Origin: a virus
Length of the DNA stretch: 64,000 bases
Direction: 5' to 3' (one strand)
IMG/VR virus record: IMGVR_UViG_3300009149_000012
Span: 1-64,000 of that record
Shown here: piece by piece, positions 42,086-51,853 of the stretch
How positions within the stretch are numbered: position 1 is the stretch's first letter
How the letters are laid out: each line of letters opens with the position of its first letter
Notes under the pieces: generated by a model
Told to the model about the DNA's origin: nothing
What the model saw: the letters and a program-made list of their open reading frames with translations, nothing else
Database searches by the model: none
Made by a program: the position numbers and the translations under genes

Positions 42086-43213
42086 TCATACCAGAACGAA
42101 CGTGTTGCTCGCCAAGCTGGTGAACCGAACCTGAACAGAAGTCGTGGTTGCTGCAACGCCCGGGATGAGCGCTGCCGGAATCACGATGCTCGTTGCTGTG
42201 ATCGTGCCGCCCGCAGCGGTGATGATCTCGTGCGGAAGAACCTTGGGGCCCGAACCGGTGAACTTCACCTGGGTGGCGTAGATTTCCTCGTTGCCGAGTC
42301 CGACGCCCGTGATGGTGACGTCACCCGCTGCGGGAACGTTCACCTGGGCGTTCGTGATGTTGGGCACCGGAGCGACGAAAGCGGTAACGCCGTCGTCCTG
42401 AACCACTGAAAGGGCCGCACCACTCACCAGGGGCGGGTGACGACGGGGATCCGGGTTGTACGTTGCGCTCAAGCCTTCGGAGATCATGCCGACCTGGAAG
42501 CTCTTGGTTGCGACGTCGGTGTCAACGAACTTCGGAGCGATGGCGTTTGCAACGCCGGCCACGGTACCCCGGGTTGTCGGGATGTACAGAAGTGCGTTGG
42601 GTGCGGTGCCGGCGCCTGTGCCGCCAATCGTTGCTGGGCTCACGTCGAGGGGTCCACCAACCGGGAGACATGCCGTGATATATTCGGTCGCTGCGGGCAT
42701 CGTGCGAACCACACCGATAGCTGGCAAACCTCCCGGAGTGTTGAAGGTCGAGCCACCCGCAACGGTGTCCAACTCGAAGTAGGAGGCAACACCATACGTC
42801 GACGATTCGAGGTGCAGATGTTCCGCCGCAACGACAACGGAGCCGTAAGCGACAACGCCCGTGTTCGACAGCGCTGCGTTGACTGCGGCGACGAAGGTCG
42901 TCAGATCCGCATAGACGCCGGCTGCAACCAAAACGGTGGTGAAAGCCGCCGCCGCACTGGTCTTGAACTTGAGCGTCTGGTTACCAGCGTTGATGGTGAG
43001 AGGGAACGTGGCTGCGATGTCCACGCCCCGAAAACTGGCCCCGGCTCCCTCGGTCGAAGACGCGAGGACTGCCTCGATTTCGGCGACCGTTGGTCGGGAA
43101 ACGTAACGTTCCTGACCGGAAGGCTCGATGGCCGGATCATGTTTCGAAACGGGTTCAAGGTCGGCCAGAAAGATCGGGCCTGACAGGTCCCCACGAATGA
43201 CTCCGACGTGCAT
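42086..43213 (-). CDS. virion structural protein with hook-type and TIG-like domains
   Basis: This 375-residue protein starts MHVGVIRGDLSGPIFLADLE. Residues about 60-160 contain a unit like those inserted in the sheath (FPLTINAGNQTLKFKT..., D-L-T-T-F-V-A-A-V-N-A-A-L). The last ~95 residues (VNVPAAGDVTITGVGL; ITATSIVIPAALIPGVAATT) form a TIG/Ig-like domain that is repeated at the end of the protein at 43596-44198. It is probably a head or tail decoration protein. Confidence 0.66.
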   Translation of the reverse strand: MHVGVIRGDLSGPIFLADLEPVSKHDPAIEPSGQERYVSRPTVAEIEAVLASSTEGAGASFRGVDIAATFPLTINAGNQTLKFKTSAAAAFTTVLVAAGVYADLTTFVAAVNAALSNTGVVAYGSVVVAAEHLHLESSTYGVASYFELDTVAGGSTFNTPGGLPAIGVVRTMPAATEYITACLPVGGPLDVSPATIGGTGAGTAPNALLYIPTTRGTVAGVANAIAPKFVDTDVATKSFQVGMISEGLSATYNPDPRRHPPLVSGAALSVVQDDGVTAFVAPVPNITNAQVNVPAAGDVTITGVGLGNEEIYATQVKFTGSGPKVLPHEIITAAGGTITATSIVIPAALIPGVAATTTSVQVRFTSLASNTFVLV

Positions 43214-43224
43214 GGTTTAACTCC

Positions 43225-43584
43225 CTATTCGTTGCGTGGAAGCCTGCCCCGTGCCTGGTCGATCTTGAGCAAGCGCAGAATGGCCCCATAATCCGTGTAG
43301 AATCCCGAAATCGCCTGAAGGAACGTCATGTCGTCGAACCTCCAAGCAAATTTGGCCTGGCGAACCCAGACCCGTAGGTTCCGCAAACTACGGAGATAGA
43401 ATTCCGCACGGTCGAGCGTCTTGAATTCCGATTCCGCAGCACTGATTTCTTTGTGCAGTCCTTCGATGGTCGTGAGCATTTGACGGCGATAGGGCTCCAC
43501 GAGAAGATTCGTGGGGCGCCACCGCCGATCAATTTGCTGGAATTGACCATCGGTCTTGTCCAAGAGGGAAGGAAGGACTGCCAC
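43225..43584 (-). CDS. small helical protein, unknown
   Basis: This 119-residue protein starts MAVLPSLLDKTDGQFQQIDR. It is almost all helix with many charged residues (KEISAAESEFKTLDRAEFYL; LRNLRVWVRQAKFAWRFDDM). It lies between two genes whose products share a C-terminal TIG-like domain, so an adaptor or chaperone for them is possible. No family is recognised. Confidence 0.6.
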   Translation of the reverse strand: MAVLPSLLDKTDGQFQQIDRRWRPTNLLVEPYRRQMLTTIEGLHKEISAAESEFKTLDRAEFYLRSLRNLRVWVRQAKFAWRFDDMTFLQAISGFYTDYGAILRLLKIDQARGRLPRNE

Positions 43585-43595
43585 ACGTTCAACCC

Positions 43596-44198
43596 TTAGA
43601 CCACCGCCACCGGGGTACCAGACGTTTGCGCATCGGCCTCGACCACAGCGAACGTCGTCGCCGCAGCGATACCGGGAATGAGCGCCGCAAGGATCACGAT
43701 GCTCGTGTCAGTAACCGTCCCACCGCCTGCGACGATCTGGGCTGCCGTGAGCGTCACGGCTCCTGTCCCCGTGAGAACTACCGAGGTGATCTCCGGTTGA
43801 ATGGACAGGAAGTCCGTTCCCGTGATTGTCAAGTCGCCAGCGGCCGGGGCGTTGAGCGTCGGGGCAGTGACGACCGGCGCAGTCAGGTCTCCAGGCGTAA
43901 ACGTCACGACCTGAACGAAACCAGTTTGCTGCCACTTGAAGATCTTGCCCTTGCCAGCGGACAATTCGACTCGCTGGGTCTCTCGCAAGTCGATGTACCC
44001 TGCGATGGTCGACGAGCCCGTCTTCCAGAAGGGCACGTACATGGGCTGCTTGGGGTCATTGGCGTACCCGTCGCGCTTGTAGGCCTTGGGGTCCGCAGTG
44101 CTCCCAAGGCGATGAGCCGACTTGTTGGGCATCCCATCATCGATGTCATCAATACGGATGGGACCCTGTGTGGTCTGATTGTGGATGAGACGGTACAT
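43596..44198 (-). CDS. virion structural protein with C-terminal TIG-like domain
   Basis: This protein of 200 residues starts at the ATG at 44198 (MYRLIHNQTTQGPIRIDDID) with AGGA eight bases upstream. The N-terminal half is polar, with a strand end IDLRETQRVELSAGKGKIFK. The C-terminal ~95 residues (NAPAAGDLTITGTDFL; TDTSIVILAALIPGIAAATT) match the end of the protein at 42086-43213. It is likely a decoration protein. Confidence 0.66.
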   Translation of the reverse strand: MYRLIHNQTTQGPIRIDDIDDGMPNKSAHRLGSTADPKAYKRDGYANDPKQPMYVPFWKTGSSTIAGYIDLRETQRVELSAGKGKIFKWQQTGFVQVVTFTPGDLTAPVVTAPTLNAPAAGDLTITGTDFLSIQPEITSVVLTGTGAVTLTAAQIVAGGGTVTDTSIVILAALIPGIAAATTFAVVEADAQTSGTPVAVV

Positions 44199-44267
44199 GT
44201 AGTCGTTCCTCGGGTCTGTAGGGATTCCCTTCGAACAGGGCAGAGCATAAAAAGAAACGTGCAAACC

Positions 44268-45128
44268 TCACAAGAGAATGGGGCTCGCAGAATCCTCGTA
44301 GCCCATTTCAATCAGTTCTTGGATCTCCTTTTGGCCGAAATCCAAGGAATTCGTCGGATATGGTCTTGAAGGCCAGACAAGGCGCACCTTCACGTGCTTG
44401 TACTTGCCGCCGAGCTTGGAAATCTGGTTCTTGAGTCCACACACCTGAAGATCGTTGCGAATGATCTCCATGGACATGAGATCCACCGCCCTCATCGCGT
44501 AGGGAAGCGTCGTTTTGCCTTTTGAGTCCCACTCGTCCGGCAGATCTGGATTTGAACAAACCACGACGTCGATTTCGTCGCAGCCTGCTTTAATGGCTTG
44601 CCCAAGAGGGGTCACGGTGCGCACGCCGCCATCGGTCCACATCTTACCATTGATCTCGATCGGCGTGAGGAAGACCGGGAAGCTGGCCGAAGCGTAAACC
44701 CAATCAACCACTTCGGGGTCATCTTCGGTCGCGACGCCAATTTCTCCGTCATCCCAGCACACGGCCAGAACACGCAAAAGCCGATCAGATTCTGCAATCA
44801 GCTTCGGGTCGATGTTTTTCTTGAGCCGGTCGTACAGGGGGGCCGAGTTGTACACGGAGGGCTTCCACAGAGCAGAGGCAAGGTACCACCCGAACCAATG
44901 CTTCCAGACGCCGTCGTTGCCAATCTCGTCCCAGAACCGGCGAAGCTCTAGGAACTTTTCTTTCAACTCGCCCCGCTTTGCTTCGGCGAGCTTGGCTGTG
45001 TCAATTGCACCGACCGAGACGCCGGCCATCAAATCGTAATCCTGGTCCTCTTCCATGATCCAGCGAAGCAAGACACCGATTTGATACGCGCCCTTCTTAC
45101 CGCCACCACTTAGAACTAAGCCTTTCAT
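44268..45128 (-). CDS. patatin-like phospholipase
   Basis: This 286-residue protein has all patatin marks: oxyanion loop S-G-G-G-K-K-G at 7-13, nucleophile elbow G36-V-S38-V-G40 and the D166-G-G dyad in GKMWTDGGVR. The S38-D166 dyad would hydrolyse acyl ester bonds of phospholipids. It starts MKGLVLSGGGKKGAYQIGVL and overlaps the next upstream gene by 4 bases. No signal peptide is seen, so it would act in the host cell or be carried in the particle. Patatins are often host membrane-attack or defence enzymes; its job in a tail operon is open. Confidence 0.82.
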   Translation of the reverse strand: MKGLVLSGGGKKGAYQIGVLLRWIMEEDQDYDLMAGVSVGAIDTAKLAEAKRGELKEKFLELRRFWDEIGNDGVWKHWFGWYLASALWKPSVYNSAPLYDRLKKNIDPKLIAESDRLLRVLAVCWDDGEIGVATEDDPEVVDWVYASASFPVFLTPIEINGKMWTDGGVRTVTPLGQAIKAGCDEIDVVVCSNPDLPDEWDSKGKTTLPYAMRAVDLMSMEIIRNDLQVCGLKNQISKLGGKYKHVKVRLVWPSRPYPTNSLDFGQKEIQELIEMGYEDSASPILL

Positions 45129-46540
45129 CCTGCATCCTCGCTCACGCTCGTGCAGTAGAACGTGATGGTTAGACCTTCGCCCTCGGTGCAGACGTCATCC
45201 TCGGTGATGACGTGAAGCTGCATGCCCGCAGATGAATAAAGGTCCCGGGCCGTGGCGTAGTTGAACGGGATGGCCTGGACGTCGTTTTTCATACCACGGC
45301 TTTTCATCCTGAAAAGCTTGAGATCCGAGATCGCTTTTTCCTCAGCGCTCGCCCCAATTGCCTGAACAGGCGGCAGCGCTCCACGAGCTTCCGTGACGAT
45401 TTGACTCACCCGGTGGTACATATCCCGTTGCAAGTCGATTCGATCGCCGGAAGCATAAGGAGTCGGATTCCAATTCGAGTTTCGAAACGTGAAGTACATG
45501 GGCATTATCACAACCAACACGCACATCTCGTCCGAAGGCGCTGTCACATTCCAACCCGTCCCAGACCACTCGACAATTGTCCCATCCAGGCCTAGCCAAT
45601 CGCCCGTGCCCCCTGCGTTGACAAGATACCGATCTCCTGTCCCCGGAGAGGCGGGGGGATCCGAAAGCAGGTTGATGACAGGGGACACAGAGTTGGCTCC
45701 CTGCACATATTCAGGAGCAAAGGCGTCGACGAAGCCCATGACCACGTAGCCAAAGCTCGTGTTGAGCACGGCGTCCGCTGAGAAGTCGGCTTCCGCATCC
45801 TCGATCCGAAGCGTTCTGCCAGCGCTGGGCTCGATGACGAAAGAAGATCCGTTGGCATAGCTGTAGGAAGCCGTGACCGTGTGGCCTTCCTGGTTTTCGA
45901 AGAACACCACGTGACCGTTGTCATAGTCGATGTAGTAGTCACCATCTGCCGAAGTCCACTTGAAAATCGCGCACTGGGTTTTCTCGACACCATCGACCTT
46001 CACGACAATTTGATAGCCATGCTCAACGAGCGCTGCCCAATGCTCTTGGTTGTGCATCCGGCCGGAACGCAGATCGATCCAATTGATGCGGTCGGCCGGG
46101 GACTTCCACTTGAGCCCGCTCTCACCAAGGACCGCTTCCAACGACTCATCTGTGACCCGGGCCGACGACATGAACCACGTGGTCTGATCGCTGTAGTTGT
46201 GGCTTCCGATGACGATTTCACTACCGGTCCGGGGGCTCCCTGCCAAAAGAGAGGTGCCGTCGTCCTGCACCTTGTAAAGCTGAACGGTCTCACTGGGAAC
46301 GGGCTCGCCATTGTGTGCTGCGACAATGGCAGTCAGAGCCGTGATCTCCACCTCACCAAGCTCAACGTAGAATGAGATCCGAATGGTTGTGCCGTCAACC
46401 CCAACCGGAGACGTAGGAATCTGCTTGGTGGTGATGTCGACGGAGTTGTCAACCTCTGACCGAAGCCGATTACGATCCCACTTGCCGTACCGGGTCTGGG
46501 TCGCGATGTTGAAATCGTAGTCTTTCGAGGTCTTAGCCAT
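45125..46540 (-). CDS. virion/fiber protein with DUF2793-like segment
   Basis: This 471-residue protein starts MAKTSKDYDFNIATQTRYGK. It has beta-rich domains with the recurring D-Y-Y-I-D-Y-D-N-G-H-V-V-F-F unit. A stretch around residues 290-345 (SDPPASPGTGDRYLVNAGG; W-L-G-L-D-G-T-I-V-E-W-S-G-T-G-W) is like the DUF2793 motif of phage fiber proteins. The end (GLTITFYCTSVSEDAG) is strand-like. It lies between the patatin gene and the long fiber gene. Confidence 0.66.
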   Translation of the reverse strand: MAKTSKDYDFNIATQTRYGKWDRNRLRSEVDNSVDITTKQIPTSPVGVDGTTIRISFYVELGEVEITALTAIVAAHNGEPVPSETVQLYKVQDDGTSLLAGSPRTGSEIVIGSHNYSDQTTWFMSSARVTDESLEAVLGESGLKWKSPADRINWIDLRSGRMHNQEHWAALVEHGYQIVVKVDGVEKTQCAIFKWTSADGDYYIDYDNGHVVFFENQEGHTVTASYSYANGSSFVIEPSAGRTLRIEDAEADFSADAVLNTSFGYVVMGFVDAFAPEYVQGANSVSPVINLLSDPPASPGTGDRYLVNAGGTGDWLGLDGTIVEWSGTGWNVTAPSDEMCVLVVIMPMYFTFRNSNWNPTPYASGDRIDLQRDMYHRVSQIVTEARGALPPVQAIGASAEEKAISDLKLFRMKSRGMKNDVQAIPFNYATARDLYSSAGMQLHVITEDDVCTEGEGLTITFYCTSVSEDAG

Positions 46541-46550
46541 CGTTCACGCC

Positions 46551-49500
46551 TCAACTAGGTGCCCAGGTCAAAGAGAAGTCTGTCATATTCGCCAGAAGAA
46601 CCACCGTGCCTGTCGTGGTCACTAGAGCTTGAATTCGGAACTTGTCCCCCACCGCAACCTGGAAGTTCTTGGTCAACTGGGTCGACGAATAGGCACCATC
46701 GGTACTGTTTCTCGTGTACATACTTCGGACGGTCTGAGTAGCGTAGACCCCAGCGTTCGGCTGGTAGTCTAGACGAATAGCTGAGGTTGAACGGCCGTTG
46801 CCCGCCGTTTGCTGTACCGTCGTGCCTGCCGAAACGCTCACATAACCCGCCTGAAGAATCGTGACTTCATCAATTCCATCCCACGAAAACGTCGCAGCAT
46901 GCGTGACGTTCGGGGTTGCGTTGAAGGTGACGTTGGTGGCTGTAGCTGTGAGCGTTTGGCTTGTCGCCTTGCTGACATCGAACATTTTGACGTCAGTGGT
47001 AGACACAGCCGCCAAAGAGACCGTTGCCTGCCCACTTCCGTCGTTCGTGACCGTGAAGTCTGGGGTCGCGAAGTTGAGAGCCGAGTGTGGGGTATCTGTG
47101 ACGTTGGTGCCGCCCGAGCGAATGATGAGGGTCGATCCCGAGCCAGTCGGACCCGTTGCCCCGTCGAGCTTGAGAACCGAGAAGGTAGCGTTGGTCGCCA
47201 TCGTCCCAGCGGTTGTCAACTGGTTCTGCACCTCAAGGTAGTCGTTGACTGCCAAAACTGTCTGAGTGCTGATCGAGATGATGTCCGACTCGTTGGTGTA
47301 TGTGATGCTTCCCTGATTTGAACCAGGAATAACCGTCGCACCATTTTTCAGAACTCGACCATCAAACTCGCCCGTGCTCGTTGGGGCGACTTCGAACTGA
47401 TACTTGACTTCGTATGTGCCAGCTTCTTTGACAGTGATCCGAGAAGGGTTGATCGACGTCTCATGTTCAACGATACCGGAATCCGTCTGGACGTCCGTGG
47501 TATCGAATGAAAGGGTCTGCCACGTCGTTGCCATCGTCAGAGTTGTCGTTCTACGAGCCTGGGTGACCGCAAGAGTTGATAGAGCGCCAGGGAGGTTGCT
47601 TACCTTGACCCGTCGCTTGGCAAAGCTCGCAGCCGAATCCTCAAGAATCAGAATGTCTTCGTTGGTGAGACTTGTTTTCTCTGTGAACGGAATCCAATCG
47701 TTGTTGCCACGCCCCAGACCTGCATGCGTGTGGTCAAGCCGGGGGGCTGAAGAGCTTGTGCCCGCAGCATTCGCCTGACCCACGGCTCCCGGGGTGCCGG
47801 TACCAATTCCGTGCTGGTGATCGCTTCGAGAGAAGCTAGAATTCGTCCCCTCTGCCGCCGTAGCGCCAACAAGAACCGCATCCGGAACCGCTGTGGACAG
47901 GGGATCACTATTGCCGGGAGCGTGCCTAGACGCATGGGCCGAGACGTTCACACCATCGACTGTGGCAACATTCCCGATGTCGTTGCCACCCATGTCGATA
48001 TCGCCTGACATGGCCCGTGTGCCATCAACCAAGAATGCCCAAGTGTGGTCGGTGGGCTTGTCAAGATTGGTCAGGGAACTATGGTCGCCGCTGCCACCAC
48101 CCCCGCCCCCGCCTGCTGTCGCCGCATTGGGGTCAGGTCGAATGTCGACAATTGTGTCGATCCCCACACCTTCCTCGACCACGATGAGTGCTGCGTAGCA
48201 CCCAGTGTCGCTCATGAACGTGGGGATGGTTGCCTTGTTTGCGGTGTCTTGAGCCAGCACTGACGTGGCAAACTCAGCGGTGCCATAAATAACCGAGAAC
48301 CGGCCATCGCTGGTCACGATGAGCGTGTCGGCTCGAAAGTACCCGCTGGTCATGTTGGTGAGTGTGCCCGAGCTATCGTACTGCGTGGTGGACAGGTCGG
48401 TTTGGCTTGTCACCTCAGTCGCACCATTCGAACCGTAAAAATAGCTGAACGTGACGTCTGTATCCCCAGTGACGTTGATTGTGTCGAGCCCTCGGTACCA
48501 AGCCCCTGTGGATACATCGAACTGGGTAGCTGTTGATCCCTCGACGACAGCCAAACCAGAGGTCCACGCGATCTTCCGGGTTTGAATCAGGTAGTTGTTG
48601 AGAAGATGTTGCTGATCGTGAACCAGGTTCCGGGTTTGATGTAGGAACCGGATGCTTGTCGCATCCGTGACCACCGTGGCTAGAAGGATCTGAAGAGTGC
48701 TTGGTGCTCCAGTCTGGGCAATGATCGCATCCGAAGCCGAGTCGTAGACGATGTAGTTGGTTGCGCTTGCTGTAAGGGCCACGTCCGTTTCAGCATCCCA
48801 CTCAACATTCCAACTGTCGTGATAAGGCGTATGCCTGGAGATCCAACCATCACCCGCTGCCACATCAACATTGAGACCTGTTGCGGCTGTAACCTCGCCA
48901 CCCCAGTTGAGCCCGGTGCTAGTTTGATCGTGGAAGAAGCTCTGAAAGTCGCAGACCTTTTGCGTAACAAATTGATAGCCAGCATTACCTGCGATGTAGG
49001 TGTAGGCTTCGCTGATGACCTGGATCAAACCAGACAAGACTGTTCCGGGTACGGCTTGGAAGCCAAGCGACCCTGATGAGGCTGACACCAGGAACACGCC
49101 TGTGGCCGAGTCGCTCTTGCCATTCAGGTAATTGCCAACCCAAACTCCTGCTTGAGCGACAATGGTCGTTCCTGTCCCGCTGGATCCGATGTAGGTGCCA
49201 ATGCCGCTATCACGCACCTCACAGGACATAACAGTGCAGCTAGAGCCACCGTCTGCGTATAGGACAGTGGCGTCATTGGTCTTGTAGGCAACGCTCGCCG
49301 TGGCCCCGACAATGGTGAAGCGGGCCGAGTCTGCCACTCGGAACACGGTCTGAACCGGGTTGGTAGCGTATGCCGGGAGAACAGCACTTGGAACTGAGAA
49401 GAATCCACCACTGATACCGAGATACGAACCAGATCCGGTGACCGTCAGACCTGTGGTCACTCCAATACCCACACCGTCGATGTTGATGGCTGGGTTGGTG

Positions 49501-50555
49501 CAGATACAAGATGCTCCATTGGAGACAACAAGTCCGTTTGAACAGCCTCTGTAGGCAACGCCGTGCAAAATCGTCAACGAAGATGCTGTGGCGCATCGAA
49601 CCAAACACTTGGTTGCGTCCGTCACCCCTTGTAGCTCAAGACCACCGAGGTAACTGCCACCTGTCATTGTGAACAGGTCTTCCGAGGCGTTGCTGGCGGT
49701 AACCAGAACAGTGTCTGTTCGGTCCGTAGAAGCAACCGCCATGATGCGGATGCCAGCGGGCACCGTCATGGGAGCTTCGGTGTAATTGCCTGGGTATACC
49801 GAGAGTACCCACGGAGTAGACGCGCTTGGAGAGCCGTTGGCTACGATCCAATCCAGGCCAGCTTTGATGCCATTGAAGTTGACATCGCCAGCCGTGCCCA
49901 CCGTTCGGTGCTGCGTGATGATCTGATCGTTGACCCCCATCGAACCCGAGTCAGATCCGTTGGCCTTGAACACATAGTTCTCAGACACACCATTCCCAAG
50001 AATCGAGGCGGTTGTCGAGAACGAAAGGTTGTGCTGGTGGTTTGCAAGAGCAACGCCGGTTCCGCTTCCAGGCTCATTGGACGTACTGACGTCAATTGGG
50101 CTGCCAGTCTCGATGTTGTGCTTGTGATCCTGCCGAGCCGCCGAGCCGCTTGTTCCGATCTGTGCTGCCGCTACCGTAACGTTGACCGGGTTGACCGTCG
50201 CCAGAGGCGTGTTCGTGGCCCCGGTCTCAACCCCTTCAATCTTCAAAGCCAACGCCGCTGGCATGTAGCCAGGGTTCGTCCCTGAAGCTGGCTTCTGAAG
50301 GTCGACCGTTGTCGCAACAGCTACCAGAAACTGAAGGCTCTCGGCCTGGTTCAAGTCGTCGATGCCGTCGTTCAGAACTACATCGCCACTCGTCACCAAA
50401 GCACGAAGTTGGACGTCGTTCTGGATCTCGAAGGTGTAACAGAAGTCCGAAAGAATCAGCGTCCCGCTTGCCGGGAGCACAGCACCAGCGCCGAGTTTGG
50501 TAAGGACGATGGGCGAAGCGGTCTGGTTGACCGCAATCATAGTTGGAGATCCCAT
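46551..50555 (-). CDS. long tail fiber/tailspike, 1,334 residues
   Basis: The protein starts MGSPTMIAVNQTASPIVL. Residues about 250-600 look like a right-handed parallel beta-helix (stacked short strands with Gly/Asn/Ser turns, for example GGLELQGVTDATKCLVR). Several H-x-H stations (DHKHN, NHQHN, DHQHG, DHTHA) are typical of phage fiber metal or turn sites. Poly-Gly (GGGGGGGSG) separates a distal part with a jelly-roll-like C-terminal region (LTATATNVTFNATPNVTHAA). It is the largest gene of the fiber cluster. The receptor-binding role is inferred. Confidence 0.78.
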   Translation of the reverse strand: MGSPTMIAVNQTASPIVLTKLGAGAVLPASGTLILSDFCYTFEIQNDVQLRALVTSGDVVLNDGIDDLNQAESLQFLVAVATTVDLQKPASGTNPGYMPAALALKIEGVETGATNTPLATVNPVNVTVAAAQIGTSGSAARQDHKHNIETGSPIDVSTSNEPGSGTGVALANHQHNLSFSTTASILGNGVSENYVFKANGSDSGSMGVNDQIITQHRTVGTAGDVNFNGIKAGLDWIVANGSPSASTPWVLSVYPGNYTEAPMTVPAGIRIMAVASTDRTDTVLVTASNASEDLFTMTGGSYLGGLELQGVTDATKCLVRCATASSLTILHGVAYRGCSNGLVVSNGASCICTNPAINIDGVGIGVTTGLTVTGSGSYLGISGGFFSVPSAVLPAYATNPVQTVFRVADSARFTIVGATASVAYKTNDATVLYADGGSSCTVMSCEVRDSGIGTYIGSSGTGTTIVAQAGVWVGNYLNGKSDSATGVFLVSASSGSLGFQAVPGTVLSGLIQVISEAYTYIAGNAGYQFVTQKVCDFQSFFHDQTSTGLNWGGEVTAATGLNVDVAAGDGWISRHTPYHDSWNVEWDAETDVALTASATNYIVYDSASDAIIAQTGAPSTLQILLATVVTDATSIRFLHQTRNLVHDQQHLLNNYLIQTRKIAWTSGLAVVEGSTATQFDVSTGAWYRGLDTINVTGDTDVTFSYFYGSNGATEVTSQTDLSTTQYDSSGTLTNMTSGYFRADTLIVTSDGRFSVIYGTAEFATSVLAQDTANKATIPTFMSDTGCYAALIVVEEGVGIDTIVDIRPDPNAATAGGGGGGGSGDHSSLTNLDKPTDHTWAFLVDGTRAMSGDIDMGGNDIGNVATVDGVNVSAHASRHAPGNSDPLSTAVPDAVLVGATAAEGTNSSFSRSDHQHGIGTGTPGAVGQANAAGTSSSAPRLDHTHAGLGRGNNDWIPFTEKTSLTNEDILILEDSAASFAKRRVKVSNLPGALSTLAVTQARRTTTLTMATTWQTLSFDTTDVQTDSGIVEHETSINPSRITVKEAGTYEVKYQFEVAPTSTGEFDGRVLKNGATVIPGSNQGSITYTNESDIISISTQTVLAVNDYLEVQNQLTTAGTMATNATFSVLKLDGATGPTGSGSTLIIRSGGTNVTDTPHSALNFATPDFTVTNDGSGQATVSLAAVSTTDVKMFDVSKATSQTLTATATNVTFNATPNVTHAATFSWDGIDEVTILQAGYVSVSAGTTVQQTAGNGRSTSAIRLDYQPNAGVYATQTVRSMYTRNSTDGAYSSTQLTKNFQVAVGDKFRIQALVTTTGTVVLLANMTDFSLTWAPS

Positions 50556-51349
50556 CAGATCCTCCGTTTCAGCAAGGCTGTAATCTGAACGTCAGTGGTC
50601 GTGTTGCCGGTCGAAAGGTTTCGGAACTGTAAAAGTCCCTCATTGAAGTCTGCGTTCACAGACCAATTGTAAACCGGCCCTGCCACCCCAGAAGCCAAGG
50701 TAGCGACCACCGACCCACCAACGAGAACTTCCAAAGTGGCGGCGTCTGAATCCACCCGAGTCCAAGCGATCCCTACAAGGGTGCCCTTTGGCACGGGGTA
50801 GCCGATGTTTGTCCCGCCTGGGAGCCCATCCATGAACCGATAGTAGGACCCTGCCAAAGTCAAACCGTCTCGACCTGCATGACACGTTTGCTGAGCGATG
50901 CTGAGCCACTTGGTACGACCCCCGTCGTACTGCATCATCTCGTGCAAGACGGTGTTGAAGTACAAGTCCCCATCGGTCGGGGTTGGCGAGGATGGGTCCG
51001 TCGCTGAGGTGCCCCAAAACCGGGAGCCGTTGACGCTGATCGGATGGCTGAAAACGAAAGCGGCCTCGCTCTCATCCCACAAAACGGATGGAAGTGTCGG
51101 GTCGCCGTTGTTGAAGTACAGATACTTGTCACCCGCAGAACCATTTCCAATCGAAAACGTGTTCGAACTCGTCCCCGTGTCGGTGTTCTGAAGGTGAAGC
51201 CCCTTCGTGACGCCCTCATCCCGAAACTGAAAGCCAGTGCCGGTGATGTATCGAACCGTTCCATTTACAGTAGGCGATACCGTATCCGGATCAAGGATGA
51301 GCCCCTCATCCTCTCGCTCACCTGGGAATCGGTCGGGGGTCCGAGCCAT
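50555..51349 (-). CDS. tail fiber protein
   Basis: This 264-residue protein starts MARTPDRFPGEREDEGLILD. Residues about 105-150 (FWGTSATDPSSPTPTDGDLY; FNTVLHEMMQYDGGRTKWLS) have the P-x-x-G-D-L-Y-F-N...M-x-Y-D-G...W-x-S pattern of phage fiber knobs. The C-terminal half is a compact beta domain (AWTRVDSDAATLEVLVGGSV). Its start overlaps the upstream stop by one base and its stop overlaps the long fiber start by one base. Confidence 0.7.
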   Translation of the reverse strand: MARTPDRFPGEREDEGLILDPDTVSPTVNGTVRYITGTGFQFRDEGVTKGLHLQNTDTGTSSNTFSIGNGSAGDKYLYFNNGDPTLPSVLWDESEAAFVFSHPISVNGSRFWGTSATDPSSPTPTDGDLYFNTVLHEMMQYDGGRTKWLSIAQQTCHAGRDGLTLAGSYYRFMDGLPGGTNIGYPVPKGTLVGIAWTRVDSDAATLEVLVGGSVVATLASGVAGPVYNWSVNADFNEGLLQFRNLSTGNTTTDVQITALLKRRI

Positions 51350-51837
51350 TAGTCACCCTGGTTCTCCATGACTTCACGAATCGGGAGGGGTCGACCACCC
51401 TCATCCGTCTCGTCTCGATCGTGGTCGTTGGCTCGCCGCAGACCCTTGGCAGCTTCCTGCTTGAACAGGGTTTCACAGAGATTCGCTGAGCGCTTGATCC
51501 CCTCGATGATCCCGTCTTGCTTCGCATGTTCCGTGTTGTTGATCTGGGCAGACTCCAGGATCGAAGCACGAGCCGCCGCCAACCAATGCAGGATGGGCTT
51601 GGCGTCTTCCCCCGTAAAGTCGTTTTCCTCATCGTCGATCTTGGTCTGCACTTCTTGCATGACCTTATGCACAAGGGCAGCGGCCGACGTCATGCCGCTG
51701 ATAACTCCCTTGCGCACGAGTAGATCACGCTTCACGGGCTCCATAGCCTGTTCGATGTGCAACCCGACGCCGTTGATTGTCTTCAGACGAATTTCCATCT
51801 TCGGGTCTTGTTCGACCTTCTCATTTACATCTTCCAT
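51349..51837 (-). CDS. small helical protein, unknown (possible fiber chaperone)
   Basis: This 162-residue protein starts MEDVNEKVEQDPKMEIRLKT. It is helical and charged with a hydrophobic middle (KGVISGMTSAAALVHKVMQE). It overlaps the fiber gene by one base. Chaperones for fiber folding often sit next to fiber genes, but no motif proves that here. Confidence 0.58.
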   Translation of the reverse strand: MEDVNEKVEQDPKMEIRLKTINGVGLHIEQAMEPVKRDLLVRKGVISGMTSAAALVHKVMQEVQTKIDDEENDFTGEDAKPILHWLAAARASILESAQINNTEHAKQDGIIEGIKRSANLCETLFKQEAAKGLRRANDHDRDETDEGGRPLPIREVMENQGD

Positions 51838-51853
51838 ATTTTACCGCCTGCTA

